Of a stretch of DNA of 64,000 bases, positions 49,085 to 61,519 are shown in pieces. The stretch covers positions 98,654,430-98,718,429 of the forward strand of contig OW240917.1 in assembly GCA_933207985.1 (NCBI GenBank), written 5' to 3'. Origin of the DNA: Pelobates cultripes. Its lineage: Eukaryota; Chordata; Amphibia; Anura; Pelobatidae. Position numbers and translations under genes: made by a program. The notes beneath the pieces are model-generated. The model ran no database searches, was not told the DNA's origin, and worked only from the letters and a program-made list of their open reading frames with translations. Every line of letters starts with the position of its first letter. The stretch's first letter is position 1.

Positions 49085-50900
49085 ACCTCCCAAAATTGGT
49101 AACTATATCCAAGATATTATAGAATGCAAATAGGACTGGGATCCAGCTTGAATCACTAAAACATAAAAAATAATATGCCAAAGTTTACCTAAACAATACA
49201 AACATTAATTCTGGACATGTTATTGCAGCTTAGCCTGTGCTGAATGAGAACAGATTTACCAATATTCAGAGTCAATATTTATAAAGTTTGTATATTCATG
49301 TTAAGTAAGGGTACTTCTGCCAAGTGGGATATTTTATATGTATGTGGTTAGTTCGAAAAATCAATCAAATCTCCAATTTGTATTTGTACGCCACTAAAGG
49401 ATCTTCAAATTGTTCTGATTGCCATAAAATAAACCTTGCGGTGTATAATAATTTTTTGAAGTCTATAAGATTGCTTGCTGTCTCTTTTAACATAAATACT
49501 ATTATCTATATAGTCGCCATGTTTCATAAATGGTTATAGGACAGTCATACACATATATTATTGGTGAGTTTACATGACTTATATATGCTTCCAAAAAAGT
49601 CTGCACGTTTTACCTTCTTTGTGTATACTTATGTGAGCGTACTCATTAGAGTATTTTTCCAGCCCCTTCTGCACAAGTGGGAATAAAGTAGTACTGTTTT
49701 AAAAAGATGTTATACCTGGAAGACTTCATCGAGATTTTGCTTGCTTGAATGTATACCATGAAATTTCTACATTGTTATTTTCATGCATAACATGCTTATA
49801 ATTCCACTATAAAAAAAGAATTAAAAGATATACATAAAAATAAAAAAAATGGAAAATAAATCCTAAATTTCTCCTCAAGCTGTTAGAAACACATGATCCT
49901 TACAAAAAGTGACATATCTCAAAATCTGCATTCAGGCCATGTGGTTGTATAGAATTAAAATGTAAAAAAATTTGTTGCATTTCTACCTGACTCGGTTTTT
50001 TGTTTAAATGTTCTCCTCTCCCGTTTTTAATTCCTTTATATGACCCAAGAATTCTTAGTCCCTGTGGATTTCCATTATGATTTTGTTTTAAAATGCAGGG
50101 ATAAACTATGGTTTTCAAATTGATGTTTTATGTTTCTGATATGTTCCTCTATTCGTATCTGCAGGGGGCATAAACACACTATTACTTTTTTATAATAAAA
50201 AGGTTATTATTATCTGTTTAAATCCTGGTTCTCCTGTGGATATTTGAAAGGTTTTATTTGATGTTTGTTCTTCCCATTGTCTAACACAAGCCGAGCAGGT
50301 CCCACAACCATAAGAACCTTTATTCAAATTTAAAAAGTGGTCAGTGGGTTCCTTTCTTACATGACTGTGCACTAACTTTGATTTCAATTTGGGTACACCG
50401 TCCTGGAGATATTATTTTAAGATGTGGGTCATTATGCAAAATAGGCCAATATTTTTTTATATTTTTATTGGACTTGTTGCCTGTTACAATTAAAATCGCA
50501 AGTAAAAAGGTATTTTTCCATTAAATTCTTCTCTACTTTTTTCTTAATAAGTTAATTATGCTTATTTAATCTGACATCTGTATAGGCTCTGTCAATGAGT
50601 CCTCCATTATAACATTTTTCTAAAAATTCATGTCTAATTTTTTGTGACTTGTGATTTAGGAGCATTTAAAAACCAGGGAGCAAAATGGCAACTCTTTTAT
50701 TGAATGTAACTATTAATGTCAAATTTCTTGAAGAAAGTTTTTGTTTTCAACTTAAATCTTCCATGTAAATATTTAGATCCAGAAAAATCAACCTTCACCT
50801 TGCTAAAAATAAAAAGTCTAAATATTTCCCCTATCATAACAGTTTAAGTGATTTTAAAAAGTTTTAAAAAAGTATCTCCTCTGTTTCATTCCAAATAAAA
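49051..50900 (-). mobile_element. Decayed Penelope-like element
   Basis: On the minus strand pieces of a Penelope-type protein can be read. First comes an RT-end stretch with Phe-Leu-Asp-Leu-Asn-Ile-Tyr (about 50780). Next is Lys-Gly-Ser-Tyr-Gly-Cys-Gly-Thr-Cys-Ser-Ala-Cys (about 50290-50325), then a GIY-YIG region remnant (about 50100-50160). The C terminus is His-Gly-Leu-Asn-Ala-Asp-Phe-Glu-Ile-Cys-His-Phe-Leu (about 49900-49940). That terminus nearly equals the one at 62588, so both belong to one family. Many stops and shifts are present. A hammerhead-like relic lies at 49051-49084. The outer ends are not fixed. Confidence 0.75.
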
Positions 50901-50917
50901 AACATTTTATCTAATAG

Positions 50918-51060
50918 GTCACCAGGCAGTGCACTCAGTCATATACCTGGTAAGCATTCAGTTGTTCCCAGAAACACATGAGTTAAGCTAGTTTGTTCAT
51001 GTCTTTCTGGGAACAATTGTATGTTTACCAGGGACGTGACTGTGCGCACTGCCTGGTGAC
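50918..51060. mobile_element. Foldback MITE, 143 bases
   Basis: GTCACCAGGCAGTGC at the left is followed by about 40 more bases that are inverted and repeated at the right end, giving arms of about 57 bases with few mismatches. It lies between the Penelope-like relic and the TTAA MITE fragment at 51061. Confidence 0.7.
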
Positions 51061-51369
51061 ATAACCTTTACATTGATTCACCCCATAAAAATGAATTGAG
51101 TCAATGCATCTCTATAAGAATATACTGATTGGCACAGCATGGTGTTCTGCTGTGCATGCAAATTAGCCTCCTAATGCTTCCCTAAGTGGAAGCATTGATT
51201 TGGCTGAGATCATCATGATTTATGATCTCAGCCAGAGAGGTTGAGTGGCCGCGTGGAGTAAATAAGTAAGTAAAACATCATTTTTATTCCACACGGGGAA
51301 GGGGTTATCTAAATATTTGAGCAGTATAGCATTAATATTTGTATGCCTAACTCTGTAGTGTTCCTTTAA
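51061..51369. mobile_element. TTAA MITE, left end missing
   Basis: CATCTCTATAAGAATATACTGATTGGC, GGCTGAGATCATCA and the right end CTGTAGTGTTCCTTTAA match the 550-base TTAA MITEs. The left third is absent, abutting the foldback element. Confidence 0.7.
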
Positions 51370-51377
51370 ATCTAGTG

Positions 51378-51460
51378 AACTACATTTCCCAGAAATCATT
51401 TATCCATCCAAAAAGTGTGTAAGGTTGCAGGCAGAGATTCATGGGAGTTGTCTAAATTCC
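51378..51460. mobile_element. Short MITE with CTACATTTCCCA-type ends
   Basis: GAACTACATTTCCCAGAAATC is answered by GATTCATGGGAGTTGTC about 40 bases later. It is a diverged relative of the element at 3757-3865. Confidence 0.5.
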
Positions 51461-53521
51461 CCAATTTTAGTTCCAAGGTAGAGAGAGGCGGAACACACAG
51501 GGATAGATGAGTTAGGGAAAGGACACTAGAGGAGGTGCAGGTCTACTGGGAACTTGCTGGAGATTGAAAATCCATAAGCATCCTTCAACCGGCAATATAT
51601 TTTGTTTCTGGTAAATATAGTTACCTTGGCTGAGCCTAATTATTAAGCTAATTAAGCTTGCCCTGTGATGATAGGAAGAGAATAGGATGCAGTCATTACA
51701 ATATGAATTAAAAGGATTAGGCGCAGGCAGTCATTGTTCTGATACAATACCGGACAGGATCTCCCGGGTACAAACTGCACTGCTTCACATCAATAAATGG
51801 CTGGTTTTAAACAACTAATAGAACAACCATTAAAATGCTCTTTCTTAATTCACATAAAGGTAAATTGCCTTTGACAAAGCCTAGAAAATGTCAAGTTAAG
51901 TTAACCATGATGAGGTTTGAACAATAAACATATCTGCACCTGTATTTTCTGTTTGAGTAATGATAATCACTGTGTGTAAGTTGCTGATTCCAAAGCTGTG
52001 TGGTATCAACACACAGGTGTTTTGTGAAGTCATGAATATTTGGGATTATGTTTTTAACATTCATTCATTATTTCAGTGACTGGCTTCATATCACATTATT
52101 TTTGTCTTTACACATTTTGTTAATAGTTATGCAGTGTGATCTTTTATATCAATATTTCTGTGCACGAAGACACCTAACCCCTTAGGTACACCTCAGACAT
52201 CAGCCATTTTGTAACATGTCATAGATCATTGCCAGCAACACACAATATTGTCAGAACAGGGTAAGATGGACTATAGAATAGGCAAGTACTGCATTATAAG
52301 TATACTTTCACAAGGAACTATTGTTGACGTATTAATCCCCTTTATTAGGTGGATTTGGTCTTCATTATTTTAATATTTTAATTTGTTGTTTATTTATTTT
52401 TAAAAAAAATGTCAGTTCTTTCTTTTTCATGCAAACAAGTAAAAGTCATAAGTGTAGAACCACGACAGCAATGACACGTTACAGAATAGCATACCATAGG
52501 TAATACAAGGCGTCATGGTGGTACAATTCGCACATTTTTTATAAAATGGACTGATAAGTTATAACGAGAGGTGTGGTATGAGATAAGGGGAGTGTAGTCT
52601 ACTCGTTTGTGTGGGATTAACAGCACCACTATCTGTGATTCGTGTAGCCAGTGAGATAAAGAGGCCTGGATATGGTGTCCTGATGTTGCAGGTGTTCCTT
52701 GACCTTCAGGATTGGTGGCGAGTGTGTTCTATGTCGTGTGAGTTTTGTAAGTCTAGTCTGTATAAGGACTTAACATCGTGTGTCATTGGAGGTTCATCTG
52801 CAGTTACCAGGTCTCTGGACAGTAGAGGTTACAGAGCTTGGCTTAGTGGATGTCACTTTGGTTTATGGTGTGCTGTTTTCTAGACAGTGATGCCTACATT
52901 AAACTGGGCTAGGTTAAGTTGTGAGGTATAGTCTGTTTGTGGAATGCTAGAGGTGTAAATCTAGTCAAGTAGGATCCTGAGTGGGTTGCATGGCATAGTT
53001 GAGCCATCATAGGGATGGTATCTCTATTTATTTGTTTAGTGCAGGTTAAGGGGGATGGGCTCCTATGTAAGTAGTACCCCATTTCCATAGAGTGATTGGC
53101 TCATTTTAAAATTGCATGGCACCCCTCTCATGGATCTGGAACCTCTGAGGTGCAGTTCACTATTTAACAAGTAAAATAAAATAAACTAAAGTAAAATAGA
53201 CATGTAACTTAAACCGGTTTAAACACAATTGGTGAATAAGGTGCCACAACATATCATTGTGGTCAAATATAAGAACAGCTGTGGCCACTAGGAGTTGGTT
53301 CAGGTCATGGTTCCTCTCTTCTTTCTGGGTCTGAAGCTAGCTGTAGTGCCTGTGGTCTGTGGTTAAGGGCTAGGTGGTAGCATAGAGTCCTCATTTTGTT
53401 GGGGGAGTCCCAATGCTGCCAGCGGTGCTGGGCCCTCTTTTGGGCCAGTAGCCTTGTAGTGTCGTGCCTCTTTCATCACCCAAAGTGTCCCAGGTGTCGC
53501 CAATCTGTAAGCAATTCCTGC
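51461..53521. other. Intergenic, no host gene seen
   Basis: Up to about 52340 nothing is recognised. From 52340 to the assembly gap the sequence is less AT-rich and lacks coding resemblance; it may be an untranslated part of a LINE, but I cannot support that. Confidence 0.6.
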
Positions 53522-53823
53522 NNNNNNNNNNNNNNNNNNNNNNNNNNNNNNNNNNNNNNNNNNNNNNNNNNNNNNNNNNNNNNNNNNNNNNNNNNNNNNN
53601 NNNNNNNNNNNNNNNNNNNNNNNNNNNNNNNNNNNNNNNNNNNNNNNNNNNNNNNNNNNNNNNNNNNNNNNNNNNNNNNNNNNNNNNNNNNNNNNNNNNN
53701 NNNNNNNNNNNNNNNNNNNNNNNNNNNNNNNNNNNNNNNNNNNNNNNNNNNNNNNNNNNNNNNNNNNNNNNNNNNNNNNNNNNNNNNNNNNNNNNNNNNN
53801 NNNNNNNNNNNNNNNNNNNNNNN
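53522..53823. other. Assembly gap, 302 N
   Basis: An unbroken run of N. The frames reported across it are meaningless. Confidence 0.99.
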
Positions 53824-54139
53824 GGCTCCACCCCGCTTAATTTGTTGTTTTAATATTTGTTCTCTGTATATATAACATAAAATAGGCTTTAAAGCTAGTT
53901 TATATTTGAGTGAGTGTGTTGGATTCTGTATGTTGTATCAATTGCTTCCAGTCAGTGGCAAAGCTAAACATTCTTTCACCTGGTGAAAAGACTCAGTTGG
54001 GTGCCTGTTTTTCTCCTTGCAATTTGAGGCAGTCAGTGTATGCTGGCTTTTCTAGCAGTCATGGCGGCTGCTAAAGTGACTGTTGTGTGTAAGGGCCTGC
54101 TTGTGGTCTTTGTATGTTGTGCTTATGGTAAGGCTGTGT

Positions 54140-54560
54140 TTTATGTGTGGAAGTTGAATGTGTATTCTGGGAGTGACTGTGATAGAGTGAGTAATGATTG
54201 ACTGTGGCATGGCGAGGTGGTAATTTCAAAATGATAAGTGTGATAGGGTTTGGGGGTGAGAATGAAAGGGTTTGGGGGCAGGTGAGGGTAGGTGAGTGTA
54301 AAAGGGTTAGGGTGGTAAGTGTGTGTGTGAGAGTTGAGAGGTGGGTGAGTGTGACAGAGGTAGTCAGTGTGTAACAGGGTGAAAAGGGTGAGTGTGACAG
54401 GGTATGTGGCAAGATGAGGAGTGGTGAGTGATTGTGGCAGTGTGAGGTGTGGTGAGTCACTGCGGCAGTGCGAGGGGTGGTGAGTGATTGTGGCATGCTG
54501 ATGATGGCATGACATGTGTGTGGTTAGAGTGAGAGAGTATGTGTTACACAGTCTTTCCAC
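54140..54560. repeat. Degenerate GTGAGTG-rich minisatellite
   Basis: Phrases such as GGTGAGTGTGACAGGG and GGTGAGTGATTGTGGCA recur with a period of about 25-40 bases. Long minus-strand frames arise from its Ser/Thr/Leu-coding bias and are not genes. Confidence 0.75.
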
Positions 54561-56303
54561 CATAGACCAGTAATGTTTTTATATATATAAAACATTTGTA
54601 TGTCTCTGTGCAGGAAGGGTAGCAATAACACATCCCCTGATGGTCTGGTGGTTGATTTGAAAAGACTCAAAATCTGAAATAGCCCAGGTTGTCTTATTTT
54701 ACAAATTGTTTGCTATGATTGGGGTAACGTGCCTTTTGGGGGAGTACTTTTTTTTTTTAATAAAAATGGCCAAAATGTAAAACCTGAAACTGGCATGTCT
54801 GTAGTTTAACTCTATACCAGAAAGTTTAAGTAGGGATATTGCTGTACTCCAAGGCAGTTGCAGAAGACAAATCTGGAGTTGTTACAGTAGACTTGTGTGT
54901 TAGAGTCAGCCAAAGTATGTTTTCAGAAAATTTAATTTAGTTTGGGACCACCATCACTCATTCAGTTAACAGAAGGGCTCTTTTGAATATCATCTATGCA
55001 AAATATTCAGGCAAGCGATGTTGACAAGCAAAAAAGGGTGCAAACAGCTAATCAGCGTATTGCAAAATATATAAACTATATATTTCAGCTTATTTCAGTT
55101 TCTGAATTCTCCACAATCCCAGTTAAGAGTGTAAAGTTTACCTTTGACTGCTGTGGCTTGTTAGCTGGTATGCCTGTTTACAATTTAATGTAATATTGCA
55201 ATCTTTTTGTGCATGGCAGATGCTTCAAACTGAATGTTCTCTTACTGCTTTTAACCCCATGCCTCCGCTTACTCAAATAAGTTTAAATCTGTAGTCATAA
55301 TAATGAGGCCCATTACTTGTCAAGGAGAAGCATATGGGCCGGAGCAAATTATTCTTTAATTTTCAGTTTCCATTAAGATAAAGAGAACAGATGGGTTATT
55401 TCATTGTTTCATTTCATTCACATGTAACCTTGCTCTTCCTCAGCTATAATATATTTGTCTTCCATCTGGGCAGTCCTAGAAGGCCTCTGGCCAAATAATC
55501 TCCTTCATTTTAGTTTTTTGTCCAAGTGCCATGAACCACAATCAGCCTCATCTGCTAGAATTACCTTCTTAGGCTACTTAACAACACAACTTTCACAACG
55601 GACAATAGCATTATGTAGTACAAATAGCTCATTCATACAAAAAGAACCATCAATAAAGAGTGGTGAACGAGACATTATCCAGAGTTCATGGCCTATTATA
55701 TTCATTTAAGCTGGCCTCCTTTAATTGGGGATGCCTGTAGAATACACATAGAGCCCTGGTCTTCATTTAAAAATGATCACAAGCCTTAATACATGTATCT
55801 GTTCATCGGGATTTCCATATAAAGGCAATCATGCTAATTAAATTAAAACAGAATACACAAGGGATTGTAAATATGTGCAATAAAAATATGAAACAAACTA
55901 CATGATCACCTATACGTGTACATGTATGTTTTTGTATATATACACATATTTGTATTTCAATGCATGTGTTTTTAATGAAATCTTGCTGTGTCTCTAGTTG
56001 CGAATGGATTAACAAAAATGTACAAGAGAATATGCAAAGATTATATATCTGTACATGTATTAGTTCATGGAGTGTAAATTGAGTGTTGAAGGTATTGCTC
56101 TTTATCACACAATGTTCTTAGACATATCCTGATTACTTCATTAATATGGGAGTTATATGTCATCATGTGTTTAAATTTGAATATTTGATCAATTGTTTGT
56201 TGCATTAAATTATGACTAAACTCTAAACAGGGCAAAAGGCCACAAACAGCTGCCAAGGCCTCTACTCTCTTGCTGTATCCATTTTGGCTTCATGAAATTG
56301 ACA

Positions 56304-56475
56304 AAGTTATTTAATAAGTAAGAATTTTCAGGAATTCAAAGTGAATTTCAAATTCAAGTTCAAAGTAGCCAAACTAGAAACATTCTTCAAGTTAGCTATG
56401 ATTCCAGCTTGGCTACTTTGGCCTTAAATGTGGTTTTCATTTTTAAATCCCAACAGTTCTCAGTTTAGTAAATAA
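56304..56475. mobile_element. MITE with GTTATTTAATAA / TTTAGTAAATAACC ends
   Basis: The left GTTATTTAATAAG is an imperfect inverse of the right GTTTAGTAAATAACC. Inside are GAATTCAAAGTGAATTTCA and GTAGCCAAACT motifs. It is related in ends to the MITE at 17195. Confidence 0.5.
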
Positions 56476-56898
56476 CCGTGTCAGAGCAAGACAACTTTTT
56501 GAGAACTGAATGTCTGGCAATTTTGCTCTTATTTTGGATGTTGATTTACCAGATCATAGAAAAAGGGAGGATGAAATGTATATGTTAACTTTACTGTAGT
56601 AATAAATATTGTAATAATAATAAAACGTGGTTCTCTCTGGTCCATCTCCAAATGGCTGCTCTCATGCAATTTTCACAAAGTGCAGTATCTAGAGCAGGGA
56701 TCTCAAGGTCTGCGCCCCCCTAAGTTGTGGTCTAAACTAGCTTGCCTGTTACCGTTATCTCCTAATGACGATATGTGATGCTAACCTATACATTCATACA
56801 TTGCTGAAGCATAGTCATAACTCAATCTCGCTTTCTACTGTTGGTAGTTTATGTATTTTTTGTACTTTTATAACTGAAAAATCTTTAAATAAATTAAT

Positions 56899-56978
56899 TT
56901 AACCCCTTAAGGACACAACTTCAGAAATAAAAGAGAATCGTGACAGAATATTTCCATCATGTGTCCTTAAGGGGTTAA
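56899..56978. mobile_element. 80-base TTAA palindromic MITE
   Basis: It has the same length and the same TTAACCCCTTAAGGAC arm as the copy at 18259-18338, with the inverse GTCCTTAAGGGGTTAA at the right. Confidence 0.8.
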
Positions 56979-57946
56979 AGGTGGAAAATTGGGAATGCAC
57001 TTTAAAAAAAATGGTAGTTTGAGTGTGCCCTTTTAAAGGGAATATATGGTTATTAAATAAAAAAAAAATAGTATTGGTAAGTAGCTTTTTATTATTGCAA
57101 GTTTCGTTAATATTGCTAAACAGGAACGATTTTCCATTTCTATGGTTGAACTGTCTACTGACTGAGGTAAACGAGAGTATTCAAGCGGTCTGATTAGTTG
57201 AGCACACAACACTCAGCTCTCCCAGAGTCCTCAGCTACCAGGCTCCATGGTGAGAACTGACAGCAGCGAACATGAAACAAATGTACATAGTATCAGAGCT
57301 GCCCTCTCTTCTTTCTAAAGAATGCTTGTTCTTACTGGACATCTATTACACCAAAGCTCTCTTGATCCCGTGCATTGAACTGCACAGGGAACTCATCTAA
57401 GATTCCAAAGTGCAAGAAAAGGCATGAGGAATGAAAAATGTGTCTAAATGTATTCCCAGTCTACTCATAAATGACCATGTAAGTCCTGCCTGTAGAGCAT
57501 TATGATGTATGTGCCAGTGCCACTCACCCAAAAGACCAAATAACATTCTTACCACATCCACATTCCTTCTGTTTATTTTTTATCTGGAATATCACCCTGC
57601 ATTTCATTTCAATAATTTATTGCTCATTATTGTCTCACTGAACCCCCTAGTGGACTACAGACTTACATGTATTTTCTCAAAAAAAGTTACAAACACCTTT
57701 ATTTATGTGTCCCTCAAAAATGAGTTTGTAATACCTTTTTACAGACAACATATAATTTTTTTTTAAATGAGTTCATAATATCTTTTTACAGACAACATAT
57801 AAAAAATTAAAATCAACAGAATTCTTATTCATTGAGATTCCTTTGTTCTAATATTGCATACGGTTTTATACAATGCAGATTACAGCTGAGTAAGGAGGCG
57901 GTGCATTTAAAATGAAGAGATCAAAAAATGTTGCAACATTATATAT

Positions 57947-58108
57947 ATTAACTAATGTTATGAACAATGCATTTGGAAGAGCCCAACTTTGTGAGGTGGC
58001 AAATGGAGCTTGCTTAAAAGATATAATCTTCTGTACCTATTCAAATAAATCGCCATATGTTAAGCATTCATTATATGTAATATCATTAAAATCAGTTCAT
58101 TAATAAAA
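57947..58108 (+). mobile_element. Mariner remnant, transposase C terminus and subterminal end
   Basis: The plus strand matches the minus strand of 35189-35402: Asn-Val-Met-Asn-Asn-Ala, then Arg-Ala-Gln-Leu-Cys, then Ala-Asn-Gly-Ala-Cys-Leu-Lys-Asp-Ile-Ile, followed by the same AT-rich subterminal sequence. The terminal inverted repeats are missing. It lacks the palindrome present in the other copy. Confidence 0.72.
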
Positions 58109-58110
58109 CA

Positions 58111-58194
58111 CTCCTTTCTCATTCGGATCCCTTTCTGCTCCTTGCAGACCCTTTCTGCTCCTTCTCCTACTTTACCTTTGTGCTCCTTCTGATT
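58111..58194 (-). repeat. Inverted 84-base copy of part of the 63.7 kb array
   Basis: The reverse complement matches 63701-63784 over 84 bases with three differences and no gaps by eye. It begins two bases after the mariner remnant ends. Confidence 0.85.
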
Positions 58195-61109
58195 CTCATC
58201 CTGTGCTCAGCCACACAAAATATTAATTTTTTACCATTCCATACCGGCACTCTGGGTTTTTTAATACAGATTGCTTTTAGTGTTCTTTTATTCCATCAAG
58301 CATAAAAAGTCGACATTTAGATTTACAACAGGAACTGCCATCAGGACATTAAAAAGGAAACTTAATGAATAAATGCTGTTTACAAACAGAGAAATCAAAC
58401 TTACCCCCTAAGTGCCGTTATGTAAGTGTCCTCCTCTGCGAGCATGCGGGTGACCAAACAACACCCCAGCGGGATCTTGTGATCCCCGTTTGCCATAGAA
58501 ACAAGAGAAGCTGCTACCTGGAGCACTACGCTTCTGTATCGTAAATATTAAAAATATTGCCATAATGGAAGAGCACATAATATGCATAATGTTTCCACTA
58601 ATTAAACTATGTGAAAAGGTTAGGATTTTGTACCTCCACAGAATCTTTATGTAATATTAGTTTATTGCTTAGTATACATCAAACGGAATGAAAACAGGCC
58701 ACCCACTCTGTCTTTTTAGGTCCTCCTCTATTAATTAATTACCATACAATAAGCAGACATATTAACCTACAACAATACCTGCCCTTCTACTAACTTATTG
58801 CTTCCCCAGCCCAGGTCAAATGTCTTATTTCAACCTCAGTGACATTATCCGATTTCAGTCACATTCCTTCGCTTTAGACTTCCTCATTCACTCCAAATAC
58901 AGTTGTATTTTCCTCTTATCCCCTTGTCACATGGTTATCCATATCTCCTTCATATTCTAATTTCTGGATATCTAGTAAACCTGTCTTGTGATGTATGTAG
59001 AAGACGTTCGGATAGGACAGTAACATACAGACAGGAAAAAATATATCTGGTTTGAATGACAGATCTGAGAAGGTGAAAAGACAAAGTGGTTGTAAGCATG
59101 CAAGAGACAAGCCAAGGCCAGGGCACCAGAGCTAGATTAGTTAAGTCAAGTCTTGGACTAGTGAAATCAGCATAAATCAGAAGAAGCCAAGCTCAAAACT
59201 GTAGGACAATAACAACATCAATAAAAAAAAAATAGCCATGCTATGTATCTGGCACACTATGGAGCTCATCCCCAGTGGTCCACCATGGACAGAGCACACA
59301 TGATGCATGTCTTATTCTGACAGAGCTCACAATATTCCTTAGTGTGATCTGGCACAGAAAAATGAATTAGAGTGCATAGTGCAATATACCTGCCAGGTAT
59401 ATTACAATCACTGGTGCTCTGATTCCTCCAAATTTGCTGGACCATGTGAGGGAGCAGAAGGTAGACCTTTGAACAGGTATTCGAAGGGAAATAGGGCTAA
59501 AGGCATTGCTTAGCAAGTATACATGCGTTGCTCTGGGAAAATGCTGTCACATAATGTAATTTATGAAAATAGTAAAATTATTGCAAATTGCACATATGAA
59601 TAGGTGGAACAAAAATAGGAAATACACAACCAAAAGGTATCTCACACTTGAAAATAAAACAATAGGCTAAGCAAATATTCTGCAATAAATGATACAGCAA
59701 ATCTAGAAAGGTGATCTAACAATTCATATATCTTGTAAAAAAAAAAAAGGAAAAAAAATAACATAGCGTAATACACTTATGCATTGATTCTCAATTTAGT
59801 CCTCAGATCTAAAAATTAGGTATGTCACAGTTGTATTCCACCAGAAATACTGACAAAATATGGACCACTGGTATGTCTTGAGTACTGGCTTGGGAAACTC
59901 TGTTATATGCAGAGTATATATTAAACTATAAGGACCTCTTTAAATTGTGAGTCTGGGTGGTAGAATGCTGTAATATTGTGCTATGTTATTTTATTTGTTT
60001 TACATGGTGTTTGAATCGATCTATCATTTTTCAAGCGTTGCCCTATCTATCAATACAATATTAATTTTCCCTATTTGATTAGTATTTTGATTTATGGTGT
60101 GTAACCCACATAAAAGGGAAAGTAACAGTACACACTACAGTGGGCTAGAGGGAGAGAAAAATCAATAGCAAGAAGTAGGGAATGGGAGATGCACAATCAG
60201 CATATTGCAATGGGACCTTTAATATACATTTGCAATAAAACATTCACTATATTAATTTCTTTTTTTTTATCTCAGCTTGGACAAAAGACAATAAATAACT
60301 ATCATATCCATTAACAAGCAGACAGATTACAAATTGTATTTCCTTGTTTCCCTCCAAAGATAAGGAACACTAAACACCCATATTTATTTGTTTACTGATA
60401 TATTGTCTTTTCACTGCTCCTGTCTTTTCATTGATGGCTTTCTGAAATGGTAATTGGTTCTATTAATTTAAATATTTTTTTTTATATTCAGTTCCTTCCT
60501 TGAAAAATAAGAGGCGTTGAGTGCTACTCACTGACTTATTACTGTGCTAACATAGTTAGATTTACCAGCTGCTGCTCTCTTACTAAAATTCAAAACTGAC
60601 CTAAAGTTAAGTTAAGAAATGCAAACTCATAAATCTTATAGGCAACAGTGCCTGCTGGGGTCTGTGAGACCTCACCATCTGTTATAAATTTACACCCCAA
60701 TGTCTGTGAGATTGAGAAAAAAAGCCACTTGCCAGGCCCCTATATCCAGTAGCGTAGCTCCCTTTCACCCCACTCACTGAGCCTCTTGGGATATTATTGT
60801 GTTCATGAGGACCCCATGGTGGTTTTAAATAATTTTTTTCCTCAATTATTTTTACTTTTGAGATGTGCAAGTGTACATGCATCAAATGTGATTTGTGAGA
60901 AACAGATAACATGTAGAGGTGCAAAAGGTATCGTCATATGGATCCAAAATAAAACATAAATCTTGACATTACCAATAGCTCATAACTTATATGTAAATTA
61001 TAAAATAGGATAAAGGGGAAAGGGAAAAAAGGGGAAGAAAAGGGGAACACCCACTGCAATGGAGATCGTACTCCCTAACTACAAGGAGGTGGCATACTCT
61101 CGCCATAAT
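58195..61109. other. Intergenic, nothing recognised
   Basis: About 2.9 kb of AT-rich sequence. I find no exon, RNA gene or classified repeat in it. Confidence 0.6.
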
Positions 61110-61400
61110 ATCCACACTTATTCAAAAGAAGGGATAGTGTTGCACACCAGTGCCACGAAGTGATAAATTATGTGATTTCTAACACTATTGAACTAATTTA
61201 AGGACATTTCGAATCGAGTCTGGAAAGCCCCAATGTTCAAAGAGACCAAACAGGTATAGCTATTCCACCATATAAAATGTCTCTTCCACATCCAGTGATA
61301 TGATCAGAGAAGGTCATACATCCAATCCTCCGAACCAGGTCTACCACACATCTGGTGTTTTTGTAGAGTGGTCTGGAACAAAATCCACCTGATCAGGTGT
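61110..61400 (-). pseudogene. L1-type LINE reverse transcriptase fragment
   Basis: One minus frame reads Pro-Asp-Gln-Val-Asp-Phe-Val-Pro-Asp, then Ile-Ile-Ser-Leu-Asp-Val-Glu-Glu-Thr-Phe-Tyr-Met-Val-Glu, then Leu-Tyr-Leu-Phe, then Leu-Ser-Leu-Arg-Gly-Thr-Gly-Val-Gln. These line up with the Pro-Glu-Gln-Ser-Gly-Phe, Leu-Asp-Ala-Glu-Lys-Ala-Phe-Asp and Arg-Gly-Thr-Arg-Gln-Gly-Cys blocks of L1 RT. Several in-frame stops are present and the catalytic Tyr/Phe-Ala-Asp-Asp box is not included. Confidence 0.72.
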
Positions 61401-61519
61401 GTATGGAGAGAGACAGGGATAGGAAGCTACATCTAATCCCTGCTTCTCTTTGCTGACTGAAACCGCAGGGGAGCAGCACATGCAGGCAACAGAGACAGCC
61501 TACAGATGAGGTAAGTGAG

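Larger units (their letters stand above)
54561..57946. other. Intergenic, no host gene seen
   Basis: AT-rich sequence with the MITEs at 56304 and 56899. A local tandem duplication at about 57720-57805 repeats TTTTTACAGACAACATATAA. No exon is recognised. Confidence 0.7.

Noticed and set aside
53391..53875. Frames spanning the run of N
   Set aside because: Most of their length is undetermined sequence.
54071..54563. Two minus-strand frames of about 140 codons rich in Ser, Thr, His and Leu
   Set aside because: They overlap in different frames on a degenerate GTGAGTG minisatellite and show no domain.
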